A DNA stretch of 64,000 nucleotides. Origin: an uncultured Pelagibacteraceae bacterium (GTDB lineage: Bacteria; Pseudomonadota; Alphaproteobacteria; Pelagibacterales; Pelagibacteraceae). Each line of letters opens with the position of its first letter. Within the stretch, counting starts at the first letter, position 1. The notes under the pieces were generated by a model that searched no databases, was not told where the DNA came from, and saw nothing but the letters and a program-made list of their open reading frames with translations. Below, in pieces: positions 25,704 to 35,511 of the stretch. The stretch lies in the NCBI GenBank assembly GCA_902543575.1, contig CACBYV010000001.1, forward strand, positions 110,949 to 174,948, in the 5' to 3' direction. Position numbers and translations under genes: made by a program.

Positions 25704-26414
25704 ATGAGTCACTTAATACTTGTTAGACATGGTCAAAGCGAATGGAATTTAGAAAATAAATTTACAGGATGGGTTGACGTTGAGCTTGCACCACAAGGGA
25801 AATTGGAAGCTTGTAAAGCCGGAGAGTTTATAAAAAAATTAAATTTAGAAATCAAATATTTTTATACTTCATATCAACTAAGATCGATTGATACTTTAAA
25901 ACTCATTTTAAATACAATCAGAGTAAAACCAGATAATATGATTAAGGCCTGGCAATTAAATGAAAGGCACTACGGGTCACTTACAGGATTAAACAAAGAT
26001 GAAATGAGAAAAAAATTAGGAGAAGAAGAAGTTCGCAAATTTAGAAGATCTTGGGATAATCCACCTAAACCTTTAAATATAAATAGTCCATACCATCCAA
26101 AAAATATAAGTATTTACAATGATATACCCCGAAACCTAATTCCAGATACAGAGTCTCTTAAAGATACTTATGAAAGAGTTGTGCCCTATTTTGTTGAAAA
26201 CATAGAAAAAAATTTGCAGGATAATATAATTATATCTGCTCATGGTAATTCTATTAGATCACTTTTAAAATATTTATTTAAAATTGATAACAATGAAATT
26301 TCTAAACTTGAAATACCAACAGGAAATCCTCTACTTTTGAAATTTGAAAAAAAGAATATAAAAGAAGCTAAATACCTAGATCAGAGTAGATCTAGGGATT
26401 TAATTAAATTCTAA
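25704..26414 (+). CDS. gpmA: 2,3-bisphosphoglycerate-dependent phosphoglycerate mutase
   Basis: This 236-residue glycolytic enzyme interconverts 3- and 2-phosphoglycerate. The phospho-histidine motif LVRHGQSEWN places His9 at the active site, and ERHYGSLTGLNK and SAHGNSIRSLLK are the other family motifs. It is a 2,3-BPG-dependent type, not the metal-dependent GpmI. A hairpin at 26375-26396 lies inside its last codons. It ends 4 bases inside the convergent murU gene. Confidence 0.95.
   Translation: MSHLILVRHGQSEWNLENKFTGWVDVELAPQGKLEACKAGEFIKKLNLEIKYFYTSYQLRSIDTLKLILNTIRVKPDNMIKAWQLNERHYGSLTGLNKDEMRKKLGEEEVRKFRRSWDNPPKPLNINSPYHPKNISIYNDIPRNLIPDTESLKDTYERVVPYFVENIEKNLQDNIIISAHGNSIRSLLKYLFKIDNNEISKLEIPTGNPLLLKFEKKNIKEAKYLDQSRSRDLIKF
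26375..26396 (+). terminator. Hairpin within the 3' end of gpmA
   Basis: CCTAGATC (26375-26382) and GATCTAGG (26389-26396) form a perfect 8-pair stem with a 6-base loop. It lies in the last codons of gpmA and is followed by AT-rich sequence, not a T run. It is a candidate for transcript 3' end formation or stability in a genome where convergent genes overlap and leave no space for terminators. Confidence 0.45.
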
Positions 26415-27103
26415 CCTTTTTGAAGAAGTTTTTCGTAAATATCTTTATCTGTTAAATGAAGAAACTCAATACCACTCTCGAAACCATACAAATTTTCCTT
26501 TTCAATGTAGTTGTCCCAAATCTCATTCATTGAAAATATTTTTTTTGATAAATTTTTAAATATTTTTTTATTTATAATTTGACACCCTGTATAAATATAA
26601 TTTTTATCATTGTTCTTTTTTAAATTATTGCCATCCATAGAAAAATCGCCTTTAAATCTTTTATCAAAACTTAAATCTTTTTTTACAACCATTAAAATAT
26701 TTTCTAAGTTATTTTTAAAATATATATTTTCCATCTTCTTAATTTCATTTGCATATTCAGCGTTCCAAATTGTATCAGGATTAAAAACTATAAAATCTGT
26801 TTCAACTGAATTATTTACTACATTTAAAAGACCGCCCCCTGTATCTAATATTTCTTTACCATCTTCTATAATTTGAATTTCTAAACCAAAATTATTTGAA
26901 AAAATGAAATCTTTTATTTTATCACTTAAATAGAAAGTATTAATTTTTAAAGATTTTATTTCTAATACTTTTATCAAGTTTATAGTATTTTCTAATAAGG
27001 TAATCTCATTAATTTTTAAGAGTGGTTTTGGTGTTTTCTCACTTAATGGCATTAATCTTTTTCCAAAGCCTGCACATAAAATTATTGCTGTTTTAATTTT
27101 CAT
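26411..27103 (-). CDS. murU: N-acetylmuramate 1-phosphate uridylyltransferase (MurU-like)
   Basis: This 230-residue nucleotidyltransferase has the sugar-nucleotide fold with N-terminal AIILCAGFGKRLMPLSEKT and KPLL (residues 6-30). Downstream of an AmgK-type kinase, it most likely makes UDP-MurNAc from MurNAc-1-phosphate and bypasses de novo MurNAc synthesis (peptidoglycan recycling). The amgK stop overlaps its start by 4 bases, so the two are co-expressed. Other sugar-1-phosphate nucleotidyltransferases share the motif, so the identity rests partly on the neighbour. Confidence 0.85.
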   Translation of the reverse strand: MKIKTAIILCAGFGKRLMPLSEKTPKPLLKINEITLLENTINLIKVLEIKSLKINTFYLSDKIKDFIFSNNFGLEIQIIEDGKEILDTGGGLLNVVNNSVETDFIVFNPDTIWNAEYANEIKKMENIYFKNNLENILMVVKKDLSFDKRFKGDFSMDGNNLKKNNDKNYIYTGCQIINKKIFKNLSKKIFSMNEIWDNYIEKENLYGFESGIEFLHLTDKDIYEKLLQKG

Positions 27104-28047
27104 ATTTTTTTTATTCTTGGGTTTTTTTGTAGAAAATTTTTTAAATCATGGAAATTTGGATTATTTTTAATACGATTATCGATTAATTTCCACGCATAAG
27201 GTATTAATTTTAGATATTTTCTTTTTTTATCTCTTTTTGCAAGTCTTGTGAATATACCAATTATTTTTAGATTTCTTAAAACAGATAAAATTTCAAAATC
27301 ATTAATAAATTGATTTTCATTTTTATACTTAAATTTATTAAGATATACTTTTAAAATATTTGACTTAAAACTATTTGAAGTTTTAATTCTTACATCATCT
27401 ATAAGTGAGGCCAAATCATATGCTGGATTACCAACGACTGCATCTTGACTATCTATTAAAGCGATTTTTTTTTTATAAAACATCATGTTTGAGACGTGAA
27501 AATCTCTATGTACAAACACTTTGTGTTTGAATTTTAAATTTAAATACAAATTATCTATTATTTTTTTTAGATTTTTTTTTAAATGTCCTTTTTGAATAAT
27601 TAATTTATTTGCTGCTAAGTACCAATCCAAAAAAAGGTATGACTCTTTAAGTATTTTAGCTTTTGAATAGTTTGATAAATTAAATTTTTTTTTAAGAAAA
27701 TTTTGAGTTTTAAAATTTTTAATTTTTTGAATTTGATATAAAACTTTTAGTATTCTTTTGTATTCATTTAATTTAGTTTTTGAGGATTTAATTTTATCCA
27801 ACATGTTTTTATTGCCGAAATCTTCAATTTCTATAAAATTTTTTTTATAATTTTGACTAATTAAACCTGGTGCTAATATTTTATTTTTAATCAATATTTT
27901 GTTAACTGCATCATAATTTAACAGGTTTGATCGCTTTTGAATTTTGCTATAAACTAATACTGAATTATTTGTTCTATAAAATTGTCTAAAAGATGCATCT
28001 CCTGATAGTTTTTTAAATTTTTTCAAATTCATCAAAATTAAAATCAA
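27100..28047 (-). CDS. amgK: Anomeric MurNAc/GlcNAc kinase (AmgK-like)
   Basis: This 315-residue phosphotransferase of the aminoglycoside-kinase fold has the catalytic loop VFVHRDFHVSNMMF and the metal loop ALIDSQDAVVGNPAYDL. The N-terminal LSGDASFRQFYR block is typical of AmgK, which phosphorylates MurNAc or GlcNAc at C1. The likely start is the methionine at 28032 (MNLKKFKKL), since the upstream four residues overlap tsaE by 35 bases. It sits in the order tsaE-amgK-murU common in alphaproteobacteria. Confidence 0.85.
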   Translation of the reverse strand: MILILMNLKKFKKLSGDASFRQFYRTNNSVLVYSKIQKRSNLLNYDAVNKILIKNKILAPGLISQNYKKNFIEIEDFGNKNMLDKIKSSKTKLNEYKRILKVLYQIQKIKNFKTQNFLKKKFNLSNYSKAKILKESYLFLDWYLAANKLIIQKGHLKKNLKKIIDNLYLNLKFKHKVFVHRDFHVSNMMFYKKKIALIDSQDAVVGNPAYDLASLIDDVRIKTSNSFKSNILKVYLNKFKYKNENQFINDFEILSVLRNLKIIGIFTRLAKRDKKRKYLKLIPYAWKLIDNRIKNNPNFHDLKNFLQKNPRIKKI

Positions 28048-28495
28048 TATTATTAGATATAATTAAGTACCTATTTTCAAGCTTTTCATCATATTCAAAT
28101 TTTAATTTAAAAGTACTTTCTATATTCTGACCCAAGATTTCAGGCCATTCGATTAATCTAACATAATCTTCTGAGTTTTCATTAATTCCTAAGTTATTTA
28201 ATTCTTTTTTATCTTTAATTCTGTAAAGATCAAAATGTCTAACAATCAAAGAATTAATCTCATATTCATTTATAATATTAAAAGTTGGACTAGGTATTTC
28301 TGTTTTTTCTAAACCATTTTTTTTTTGAAGATAATTAATTAGATACCTAATAAATGTAGTCTTACCAACTCCGATGTTTCCATAAAAAAGCAAAGTTGTA
28401 TTTTTGCTAACTTTACTTGCAATTTTTTCAGCAATTTTTTGTGTGATAATTTCTTTTGAAATATCTATTTTGCTACATTTAGTAGCGATAGGCAT
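28013..28495 (-). CDS. tsaE: tRNA threonylcarbamoyladenosine biosynthesis ATPase TsaE
   Basis: This 160-residue P-loop ATPase works with TsaB and TsaD to make the t6A37 modification of ANN-decoding tRNAs. The Walker A is GNIGVGKT in [18 protein letters not shown], and the later [13 protein letters not shown] and RLIEWPEIL are typical TsaE sequences. It overlaps ahcY by 17 bases upstream and amgK downstream. TsaB and TsaD are not seen in this window. Confidence 0.94.
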   Translation of the reverse strand: MPIATKCSKIDISKEIITQKIAEKIASKVSKNTTLLFYGNIGVGKTTFIRYLINYLQKKNGLEKTEIPSPTFNIINEYEINSLIVRHFDLYRIKDKKELNNLGINENSEDYVRLIEWPEILGQNIESTFKLKFEYDEKLENRYLIISNNIDFNFDEFEKI

Positions 28496-29765
28496 CTGGT
28501 TTATAAGGTCCTTCTGGTGTTACACTTATATATTTTGCTTGATCATCTGATAATTTGGTTAATTTAGCTCCAACTTTTTCTAAATGAAGTCTGGCTACTT
28601 TTTCATCTAAATGTTTAGGTAAAACATATACTTTTTTCTCATATTTATCTGAGTTATTCCATAATTCTATCTGAGCTGTTACTTGATTTGTAAAAGAAGC
28701 ACTCATTACAAAACTTGGGTGTCCTGTTGCACATCCAAGATTAACCAATCTACCTTCAGCTAATAAAATAATTCTTTTTCCATCCGGCAATGTAATTTCG
28801 TGAACTTGTGGTTTTATTTCATCCCATTTATAATTTTTAAGAGCATCTACTTGGATCTCATTATCAAAGTGACCAATATTGCATAGAATTGCTCTATCTT
28901 TCATTTCTCTCATATGGTCAGCTGTCACAATATCTTTATTTCCTGTTGCCGTAACAACAATGTCGGCTTCTTTTATCATCTCATCCATTAAAACTACTTC
29001 ATAACCTTCCATTGCAGCTTGGAGAGCACAAATTGGGTCTGTTTCTGTAACCATAACTCTTGCACCACTTTGACGAAGAGAAGCAGCGCTTCCCTTTCCA
29101 ACATCTCCAAATCCAGCTACAATAGCTACCTTACCTGACATCATGACGTCAGTAGCTCTTTTAATTCCATCAACTAAACTTTCTCTGCATCCATATAAAT
29201 TGTCGAACTTAGATTTTGTTACTGAGTCATTAACATTTATTGCTGGGACAAGTAAATTGCCTTCACTTTCCATTTTTTTTAATGCTAAAACTCCTGTAGT
29301 TGTCTCTTCTGATAAACCTTTAACATCATTTAATAATTGTTTATAATCTTTGTGCATCAATGCTGTAAGATCGCCACCATCATCAAGTATCATATTTGGT
29401 TTCCAGCCATCTTTACCTTCAATAGTTTGCTTTACACACCACCAATATTCTTCTTCTGTTTCGCCTTTCCAAGCAAATACAGGAATGCCAGCTTTTGCAA
29501 TTGCTGCTGCTGCATGGTCTTGTGTCGAAAAAATATTACATGAGGACCATCTTACTTCGGCTCCTAAATCAACTAAAGTTTCTATTAAGACAGCTGTTTG
29601 TATTGTCATGTGTAAACAACCAACAATCCGAGCTCCATTTAAAGGTTTTTTACCCTTATATTCTTCTCTAAGAGCCATTAATCCTGGCATTTCAGTTTCA
29701 GCCAGTGAAATTTCTTTTCTTCCAAATTCCGCTTGGGATATATCTTTTACTTTAAAATCTTCCAT
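28479..29765 (-). CDS. ahcY: Adenosylhomocysteinase
   Basis: This 428-residue cytoplasmic enzyme hydrolyses S-adenosylhomocysteine to adenosine and homocysteine, clearing the product of methyltransfer. The NAD-binding motif [10 protein letters not shown] and the active-site blocks [11 protein letters not shown] and ATGNKDIVT are clear. It is a compact form without the roughly 40-residue insertion that many bacterial enzymes have. It is the first gene of the ahcY-tsaE-amgK-murU string, 44 bases after the ChvG gene. No SAM-type riboswitch is seen in that gap. Confidence 0.97.
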   Translation of the reverse strand: MEDFKVKDISQAEFGRKEISLAETEMPGLMALREEYKGKKPLNGARIVGCLHMTIQTAVLIETLVDLGAEVRWSSCNIFSTQDHAAAAIAKAGIPVFAWKGETEEEYWWCVKQTIEGKDGWKPNMILDDGGDLTALMHKDYKQLLNDVKGLSEETTTGVLALKKMESEGNLLVPAINVNDSVTKSKFDNLYGCRESLVDGIKRATDVMMSGKVAIVAGFGDVGKGSAASLRQSGARVMVTETDPICALQAAMEGYEVVLMDEMIKEADIVVTATGNKDIVTADHMREMKDRAILCNIGHFDNEIQVDALKNYKWDEIKPQVHEITLPDGKRIILLAEGRLVNLGCATGHPSFVMSASFTNQVTAQIELWNNSDKYEKKVYVLPKHLDEKVARLHLEKVGAKLTKLSDDQAKYISVTPEGPYKPDAYRY

Positions 29766-29809
29766 AGAAAGAGGCTTTTAACAATTTCACTTAATATATC
29801 AACAAAGAT

Positions 29810-31342
29810 TTATGCTTCTGGGAAAATTATTTCAATTCTTGCCCCTTTATCTTTATTATTAGATGCGTTGATTTCACCACCATGAATTTCAACTAAATTT
29901 TTGACAATATTTAATCCCAAACCCGAATGTTCTCCAAAGTTTTCAGGTCTATTACTATAAAATCTATTAAATATCTTATTTGTATCCTTTTCACTAAATC
30001 CAGATCCCTGATCAACGACAACTAATTTAATTTTGTCATTTTTATCTTTTGATATTTCAACGGTAATTTCTTGATTATTTTCACTAAAAGAAATTGAGTT
30101 TTCTAATAAGTTTGCAATAATTTGTTCAATTCTATTTTCTATCCCTAAGATACTATAATTTTTAATTCCATTAGATTTCAATTTAATTCCAATCGATTTT
30201 TTTGTTTCATAGATACTGTTAAAATCGTCAACAACAGATTGAGCAATCTCTTTTAAATTTAATTTTTGCATTTTCTCAGAGGAAATTGCAGCCTCATCTC
30301 TTAGCATTTGAGAGTAATCAGTTATTAATCTTTCAATTCTCTCTACGTCATGTGATACTATATTAATTAATTTGTTTCTTTGAGATTTATCATTTGTTTC
30401 AGAAATTATCTCAGAGGCACTTTTTAGAGATGCTAAAGGATTTCTGATTTCATGCAAAAGATCTGTTGAATAATTTTCTGCTGTAGTAATTCTTTTGTTT
30501 AATTCATTAGTCATTTCATCAAGAGAATTTGATAATTTTCCCAATTCGTCATTTCTTTTTTTTATATTTCCAATATTGGTCTTTTCCTTACTTTTGTTTT
30601 TTATAATATTTGTATATTGAACCAAATTTTTAATTGGTTTTAAGAAATATCTATTTAATACATATGAAAAAATTAAAATTACTAATGCGACAAGCAAAGC
30701 AGTTCTGATTATAAAATTTCTTCTTTCATCTATTGCAACCTTTATTTCATTGGCATTTTCAGTAATAGCTAAATACCCTATTGTTTTGTTTTCACTAACT
30801 ACATTTTTAACAGTTACTAATAAAAATTGATCATAGTTTTCTTTAGAGTAAGTTAACGGTTTTCCATAATCTGATGAATATGAGTACTTTTTTAAATCTT
30901 CAAATATTTCTTTACTTTCAAAGCTTTTATTACTCTCTTCCAAATTCTTATTTTGAATACTTTGATTATTTAAGTCACTCATTTCAATTATGTTTAGACT
31001 TCGTGAGAAAGCATTTGGATCTAAGTCTAATGTGTCGGTATCTCCTAATAGATTAAATTCACTATCAAATATCTGTACTCTATCTATACTTTGAAATAAA
31101 AATTTAGTGGAAAACAGAAACTCTCTAATATCTTCAGTTGAGAAATTTATTTTTAAACGATCAATATTTTCTGTTGTATTATCAATAATTTTTATATGCG
31201 AAGCAGTTTTATTTTTAATGAGTGTAGGTTTTACCGTGTTAAGGTAAAATAAAGTTAATACACCTATCACCAAAAAAACAATAAAGTTGATAACTAAGAA
31301 TTTTTTTAAAATAGATTGATTATTAGATTTTGAAGTAGCCAT
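29810..31342 (-). CDS. chvG: ChvG/ExoS-type sensor histidine kinase
   Basis: This 510-residue inner-membrane sensor has TM1 (about 14-33), a periplasmic sensor (35-205), TM2 (211-230), HAMP and the phospho-acceptor His297 in LLHEIRNPLASL. The ATPase domain has NLLENSISFS (N box), DQGSGFS and GLGLNIVKNLVEIHGG. In relatives ChvG senses acid or cell-envelope stress and signals to ChvI. Its start overlaps the chvI stop by one base (31342). It is upstream of ahcY on the same strand. Confidence 0.9.
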   Translation of the reverse strand: MATSKSNNQSILKKFLVINFIVFLVIGVLTLFYLNTVKPTLIKNKTASHIKIIDNTTENIDRLKINFSTEDIREFLFSTKFLFQSIDRVQIFDSEFNLLGDTDTLDLDPNAFSRSLNIIEMSDLNNQSIQNKNLEESNKSFESKEIFEDLKKYSYSSDYGKPLTYSKENYDQFLLVTVKNVVSENKTIGYLAITENANEIKVAIDERRNFIIRTALLVALVILIFSYVLNRYFLKPIKNLVQYTNIIKNKSKEKTNIGNIKKRNDELGKLSNSLDEMTNELNKRITTAENYSTDLLHEIRNPLASLKSASEIISETNDKSQRNKLINIVSHDVERIERLITDYSQMLRDEAAISSEKMQKLNLKEIAQSVVDDFNSIYETKKSIGIKLKSNGIKNYSILGIENRIEQIIANLLENSISFSENNQEITVEISKDKNDKIKLVVVDQGSGFSEKDTNKIFNRFYSNRPENFGEHSGLGLNIVKNLVEIHGGEINASNNKDKGARIEIIFPEA

Positions 31343-32040
31343 TATTTAACATTCCAACGATAACCACTACCATATCTGGTTTCTATCGCTGAAAAGTTAT
31401 TATCTACTTTTTTAAACTTTTTTCTAATCCTTTTTACGTGACTATCTATTGTTCTATCTTCAATATCTGTGTCTTCTCTATAAGCAACATCCATTAATTG
31501 AGATCTTTCTTTAATAATTCCAGGTCTTTTTGCTAATTCCTTTACAATTAAGAATTCTGTTGTTGTTAATTTATCTGGTAATTGCTTGCCATCCCATTCA
31601 CACTCTAGCTGTGAAGGATCAAGTTTTAATTTTCCATGTGAAATTATATTTCTATTATCCTCTAAATTATTATCTTTTTTTCTAAGTTGGACACGAATTC
31701 TTTCAATAAGAACTTTAGTTGAAAAGCCACCTGATTTTTTTACAAAATCATCCGCTCCTAGTTTTAATCCTAAAAGCTCATCCACCTCTTCATCTTTTGA
31801 AGTTAAAAATATAACAGGCATAGATGTTTTTTTTCTCAATTTTTTTAATAATTCTTCTCCATCCATTCTTGGCATTTTAATATCTATAACTGCAAGGTCT
31901 GGGGGATTTCTTGACAAACCTATTAAGGCACTTTCTCCATCCAAATAAGTTTGAATATTAAAACCCTCTTTTTCTAGAGCAATACTTAAACTAGTTAATA
32001 TATTTCTATCGTCATCAACAAGGGCAATTGTTTGTTTCAT
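31342..32040 (-). CDS. chvI: ChvI-type response regulator (OmpR family)
   Basis: This 232-residue regulator has a receiver domain with phospho-acceptor Asp53 (IDIKMPRMDGEE) and a winged-helix DNA-binding domain whose tail reads IEDRTIDSHVKRIRKKF and AIETRYGSGYRW. The receiver matches ChvI (ALVDDDRNILTSLSIALE, FLTSKDEEVDELLGLKLGADDF). The usual K-P at the end of strand 5 is replaced by K-SGG (residues 102-105), an insertion in a loop normally very conserved. Partner ChvG follows with a one-base overlap. Confidence 0.92.
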   Translation of the reverse strand: MKQTIALVDDDRNILTSLSIALEKEGFNIQTYLDGESALIGLSRNPPDLAVIDIKMPRMDGEELLKKLRKKTSMPVIFLTSKDEEVDELLGLKLGADDFVKKSGGFSTKVLIERIRVQLRKKDNNLEDNRNIISHGKLKLDPSQLECEWDGKQLPDKLTTTEFLIVKELAKRPGIIKERSQLMDVAYREDTDIEDRTIDSHVKRIRKKFKKVDNNFSAIETRYGSGYRWNVK

Positions 32041-32091
32041 GTTTAACTATAAAAATACTAAAATGTTTAAAATTGGGCAATTAAATGTTTA

Positions 32092-34857
32092 TTAATGAAG
32101 CTCTCCCCAGTTATCACCTATGTTTACATCTACCGATAATGGTATTGAAAATGAATGCAAATCACTATCTTTCACACTTGTCATAATATCTTTAATCTTT
32201 TTAGAGGCAGATTTAGTACCATTATCAATTACCTCAAAAATCAATTCATCGTGAATTTGAAGCAGCATATTAAATTCATTTGTTTTTTTAGTATCAAGCT
32301 CATCGCTGATTCTAATCATAGCAAGTCGCATTATTTCTGATGCAGATCCTTGGATGGGTGCATTTATAGCTGCCCTTTCTTGAAAATTTCTAATATTAAA
32401 ATTTTTGTCATTGATTCCAGGAATATGAGTTTTTCGACCAAAAATATTTCTTACATATCCACTTTTTCTACAGAATTTAATTGTGTTATTCATGTATTCT
32501 TTAATTTCTGGAAATTTAATAAAATATGAATTTAGAAATTCTTCGGCTTCATTGTTTGATACGCCAATTTGTTTAGCCAAACCATATTGAGATATTCCAT
32601 AAATTATTCCAAAATTAATAGCTTTCGCTTTTCTCCTCATATCAGCATCAATTTTTTTTATATCTGCACCAAAAACTTGGCTAGCGGTTAATGAATGAAT
32701 ATCCTCATTATTTTTAAAAGCTTTTTTTAGTTCTTTTACATCAGCTAGATCAGCCAAAATTCTCATTTCGATCTGATTATAGTCTGCTGATATAAGTTTT
32801 TTATTTTTTTCTGAAATGAAGGCTTTACGAATATCTTTGCCCTCCTCAGTTTTAATAGGAATATTTTGTAAATTTGGATCACTGGATGCAAGTCTACCTG
32901 TTGTAGTTGCTGCTAACAAAAAAGATGTATGCACTCTTTTTGTATTGGGATTTAAATGCTCTGGCAAAGAATCTGAATACGTATTTTTTAATTTACTAGA
33001 TTGCCTCCATTCTAAAACCAACTTAGGGAATTCATTCCCTTTGTAAGCTAAATCCTCTAGAACTGCTGCACCAGTTGCAAAACTACCTTTTTTAGTCTTT
33101 TTTAGCGATGCAATTTTGAGGTCATTATACATTATTTCACCCAACTGTTTAGTCGATGCAATATTAAATTTTTTTTTTGAAATTTTAAAAATTTGTTTTT
33201 CTAAATCTTGAAGTTTTTTTTCAAACTTAACAGATAATTTTTTAAGAAAATTATTATCCAATTTTATGCCATTAATTTCCATTGATGCTAAAATTTTAAT
33301 TAAAGGTTTTTCGAAAATTTCATAAATATTAAGTAATTTTTCTGATTTAAGCGATTTCAGAAATATTTTATATAAACGGTAAGTTATATCGGCATCTTCT
33401 GCCGCATAATCTTTTGCAATATTTAACTCTACTTGACTGAATTTAATTTCTTTTTTTCCAGATCCAACAAGATCTTTATATTTAATTGTTTTGTGACCTA
33501 GATGAATATCTGAAAGGGTGTCCATGTTATGTCTATTTTTTCCGGCATCTAAAACATATGACATCAACATTGTATCTTCCATGCTTTGAATATCTATATC
33601 CCTTTTACGAAATATTATGTAATCGAATTTAATATTCTGCCCAATTTTTTTTAAACTTTTATCCTCTAAATATGGTTTTAAAATTCTCAAAACATCTTTT
33701 TCATTTAGATTATTTTTATCAATATGACCTGTTGGAATGTAACAAGCTTTACCTATTCTGCTAGAAATTGAGATACCAACTAAATTTGCCTGATGTGGAT
33801 CAAGAGAGTCTGTTTCAGTATCAATAGAAAATTCACCAGCTTCTTCGGCTTCTTGCATCCAATCTTTTATTTCAGATAAATTTTTTATCAAAACATATTT
33901 ATCTTTTGATATTTTAGATGTTTCTTTTTTGACTTCTATTTCATCACTAAGTTTGGATTGACCATACGTCGAAATTGCAGAACTCAATAACCTATTAAAT
34001 TCCATTTCTCTCAAAAAATTGTATAACTTATCTACGTCTACTTTTTTTAGAACAAAGTCAGTTAATTTATCTTTCACCGGAACATCATTTTTTAATGTGA
34101 CCAGTTTTTTACTTACCAAAGCCTTATCTTTATTTTCTAAAAGTGTTTCTCTTCTTTTGTTCTGTTTTATTTTATTTGCGTTTTTGAGAAGATTCTCTAA
34201 ATTTCCATATTCCTTAATTAATTCTGCTGCTGTTTTTACACCAATACCTGGAACGCCAGGCACATTGTCTGTACTATCCCCTGCTAGTGATTGAACATCA
34301 ATTACTTTATCCGGACCAACCCCAAATTTATTGATTACATCGTCATTAGATATAAATTTATTCTTCATTGGATCATATATACGAACCTTTTTTTTGAAAA
34401 GTTGCATTAAATCTTTGTCAGATGATACAATTGTAACCTTGGCACCTTCTTTTAATATTTGCTCTACATAGGTGGCTATCAAATCATCAGCCTCATAGTT
34501 TAACATTTCTATAGAGGGTAAATTGAATGCTAATACTGACTTTCTAATATAATCGAATTGTGGAATAAGATCATCGGGAGCATCAGACCTATTTCCTTTA
34601 TAATCTGAATATATTTCGTTTCTAAAATTCTTTCTTGCAGAGTCAAAGATTACTGCAAAATGAGTTGGTTTTTCTAAATTTTCGCTAGATTTAGAGTCCT
34701 CTAATAATTTAAACAGCATGTTACAAAATCCACTTACCGCTCCTACTGGCAAACCATCACTTTTGCGTGTTAATGGTGGTAATGCATAATAGGCTCTAAA
34801 TATGTATCCGGACCCATCAATAAGATAGAAATGATCTGTTTTTTTAATTTTACCCAT
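32092..34857 (-). CDS. polA: DNA polymerase I
   Basis: This 921-residue repair polymerase has all three domains: 5'-3' exonuclease (about 1-300), 3'-5' exonuclease with intact ExoI (DTETDS), ExoII (GQNIKFDYIIF) and ExoIII (AAEDADITY), and the Pol A domain with SADYNQIEMRIL, RRKAKAINFGIIYGIS and QIHDELIFEV. Proofreading should be active. The C-terminus ends with the normal NIGDNWGELH. It is divergent from bioY over 100 bases. Confidence 0.98.
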   Translation of the reverse strand: MGKIKKTDHFYLIDGSGYIFRAYYALPPLTRKSDGLPVGAVSGFCNMLFKLLEDSKSSENLEKPTHFAVIFDSARKNFRNEIYSDYKGNRSDAPDDLIPQFDYIRKSVLAFNLPSIEMLNYEADDLIATYVEQILKEGAKVTIVSSDKDLMQLFKKKVRIYDPMKNKFISNDDVINKFGVGPDKVIDVQSLAGDSTDNVPGVPGIGVKTAAELIKEYGNLENLLKNANKIKQNKRRETLLENKDKALVSKKLVTLKNDVPVKDKLTDFVLKKVDVDKLYNFLREMEFNRLLSSAISTYGQSKLSDEIEVKKETSKISKDKYVLIKNLSEIKDWMQEAEEAGEFSIDTETDSLDPHQANLVGISISSRIGKACYIPTGHIDKNNLNEKDVLRILKPYLEDKSLKKIGQNIKFDYIIFRKRDIDIQSMEDTMLMSYVLDAGKNRHNMDTLSDIHLGHKTIKYKDLVGSGKKEIKFSQVELNIAKDYAAEDADITYRLYKIFLKSLKSEKLLNIYEIFEKPLIKILASMEINGIKLDNNFLKKLSVKFEKKLQDLEKQIFKISKKKFNIASTKQLGEIMYNDLKIASLKKTKKGSFATGAAVLEDLAYKGNEFPKLVLEWRQSSKLKNTYSDSLPEHLNPNTKRVHTSFLLAATTTGRLASSDPNLQNIPIKTEEGKDIRKAFISEKNKKLISADYNQIEMRILADLADVKELKKAFKNNEDIHSLTASQVFGADIKKIDADMRRKAKAINFGIIYGISQYGLAKQIGVSNNEAEEFLNSYFIKFPEIKEYMNNTIKFCRKSGYVRNIFGRKTHIPGINDKNFNIRNFQERAAINAPIQGSASEIMRLAMIRISDELDTKKTNEFNMLLQIHDELIFEVIDNGTKSASKKIKDIMTSVKDSDLHSFSIPLSVDVNIGDNWGELH

Positions 34858-34957
34858 AATTTAATTTATAATAAATTGATGTATTATAGTAAGAATAAAA
34901 TATCCTGTTAATAAATATTAGTGGATTAAACTTTATTAAAATAGTAATTTAAAGCTA

Positions 34958-35509
34958 ATGGAATTAGTAAATTCAATTTCTAATAATAAAATAATTAAAA
35001 TCGTAATACTTGCATTAATAGGTTCTATTTTATTGACAATATCTGCAAAAATTAAAATACCTTTTTATCCAGTTCCTATGACTATGCAAACATTTATAGT
35101 TTTGTTTTTAGGAATTTCCTTTGGATATAAAGTTGGAGTACTTTCAGTAGTTTTTTATTTAATAGAGGGAATTATGGGATTACCGGTATTTTCTAACTCA
35201 CCTGAGAAAGGAATAGGATTAGCTTATTTTGTTGGTCCCACAATGGGATATTTAATAGGTTTTATATTTGCATGTCTGATAGCAGGCATATTTACATACG
35301 ATAAAAACCATATATTAAATTTTTTAAAAATTATAATTGCAACATCAGTAATATATATTTTGGGTATTTTGTGGCTTGGAAATTTAATAGGTTGGGATAA
35401 ACCAATATTAGAATTTGGTGTTTACCCATTTCTTTATGCTGAATTATTTAAGATATTATTACTAACAGCTTTAGTTAATAAGATTATTAAATTTAGAAAA
35501 TATATTTAA
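34958..35509 (+). CDS. bioY: Biotin transporter BioY (ECF S component)
   Basis: This 183-residue inner-membrane protein with about six helices has the BioY hallmarks: IPFYPVPMTMQTFIVLFLG and IEGIMGLPVFSN, then AYFVGPTMGYLIGF. BioY alone can carry biotin in some bacteria; no BioM or BioN gene is seen here, so it may work as a solitary carrier. It fits a biotin auxotroph's need for uptake. It is convergent with regA (2-base gap). Confidence 0.93.
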   Translation: MELVNSISNNKIIKIVILALIGSILLTISAKIKIPFYPVPMTMQTFIVLFLGISFGYKVGVLSVVFYLIEGIMGLPVFSNSPEKGIGLAYFVGPTMGYLIGFIFACLIAGIFTYDKNHILNFLKIIIATSVIYILGILWLGNLIGWDKPILEFGVYPFLYAELFKILLLTALVNKIIKFRKYI

Positions 35510-35511
35510 AA

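Noticed and set aside
29143..29781. Plus-strand frames opposite adenosylhomocysteinase
   Set aside because: Antisense shadows of a strongly conserved gene.
29766..29809. SAM or SAH riboswitch before ahcY
   Set aside because: The 44-base gap is too short and lacks the SAM-II core seen before metX.
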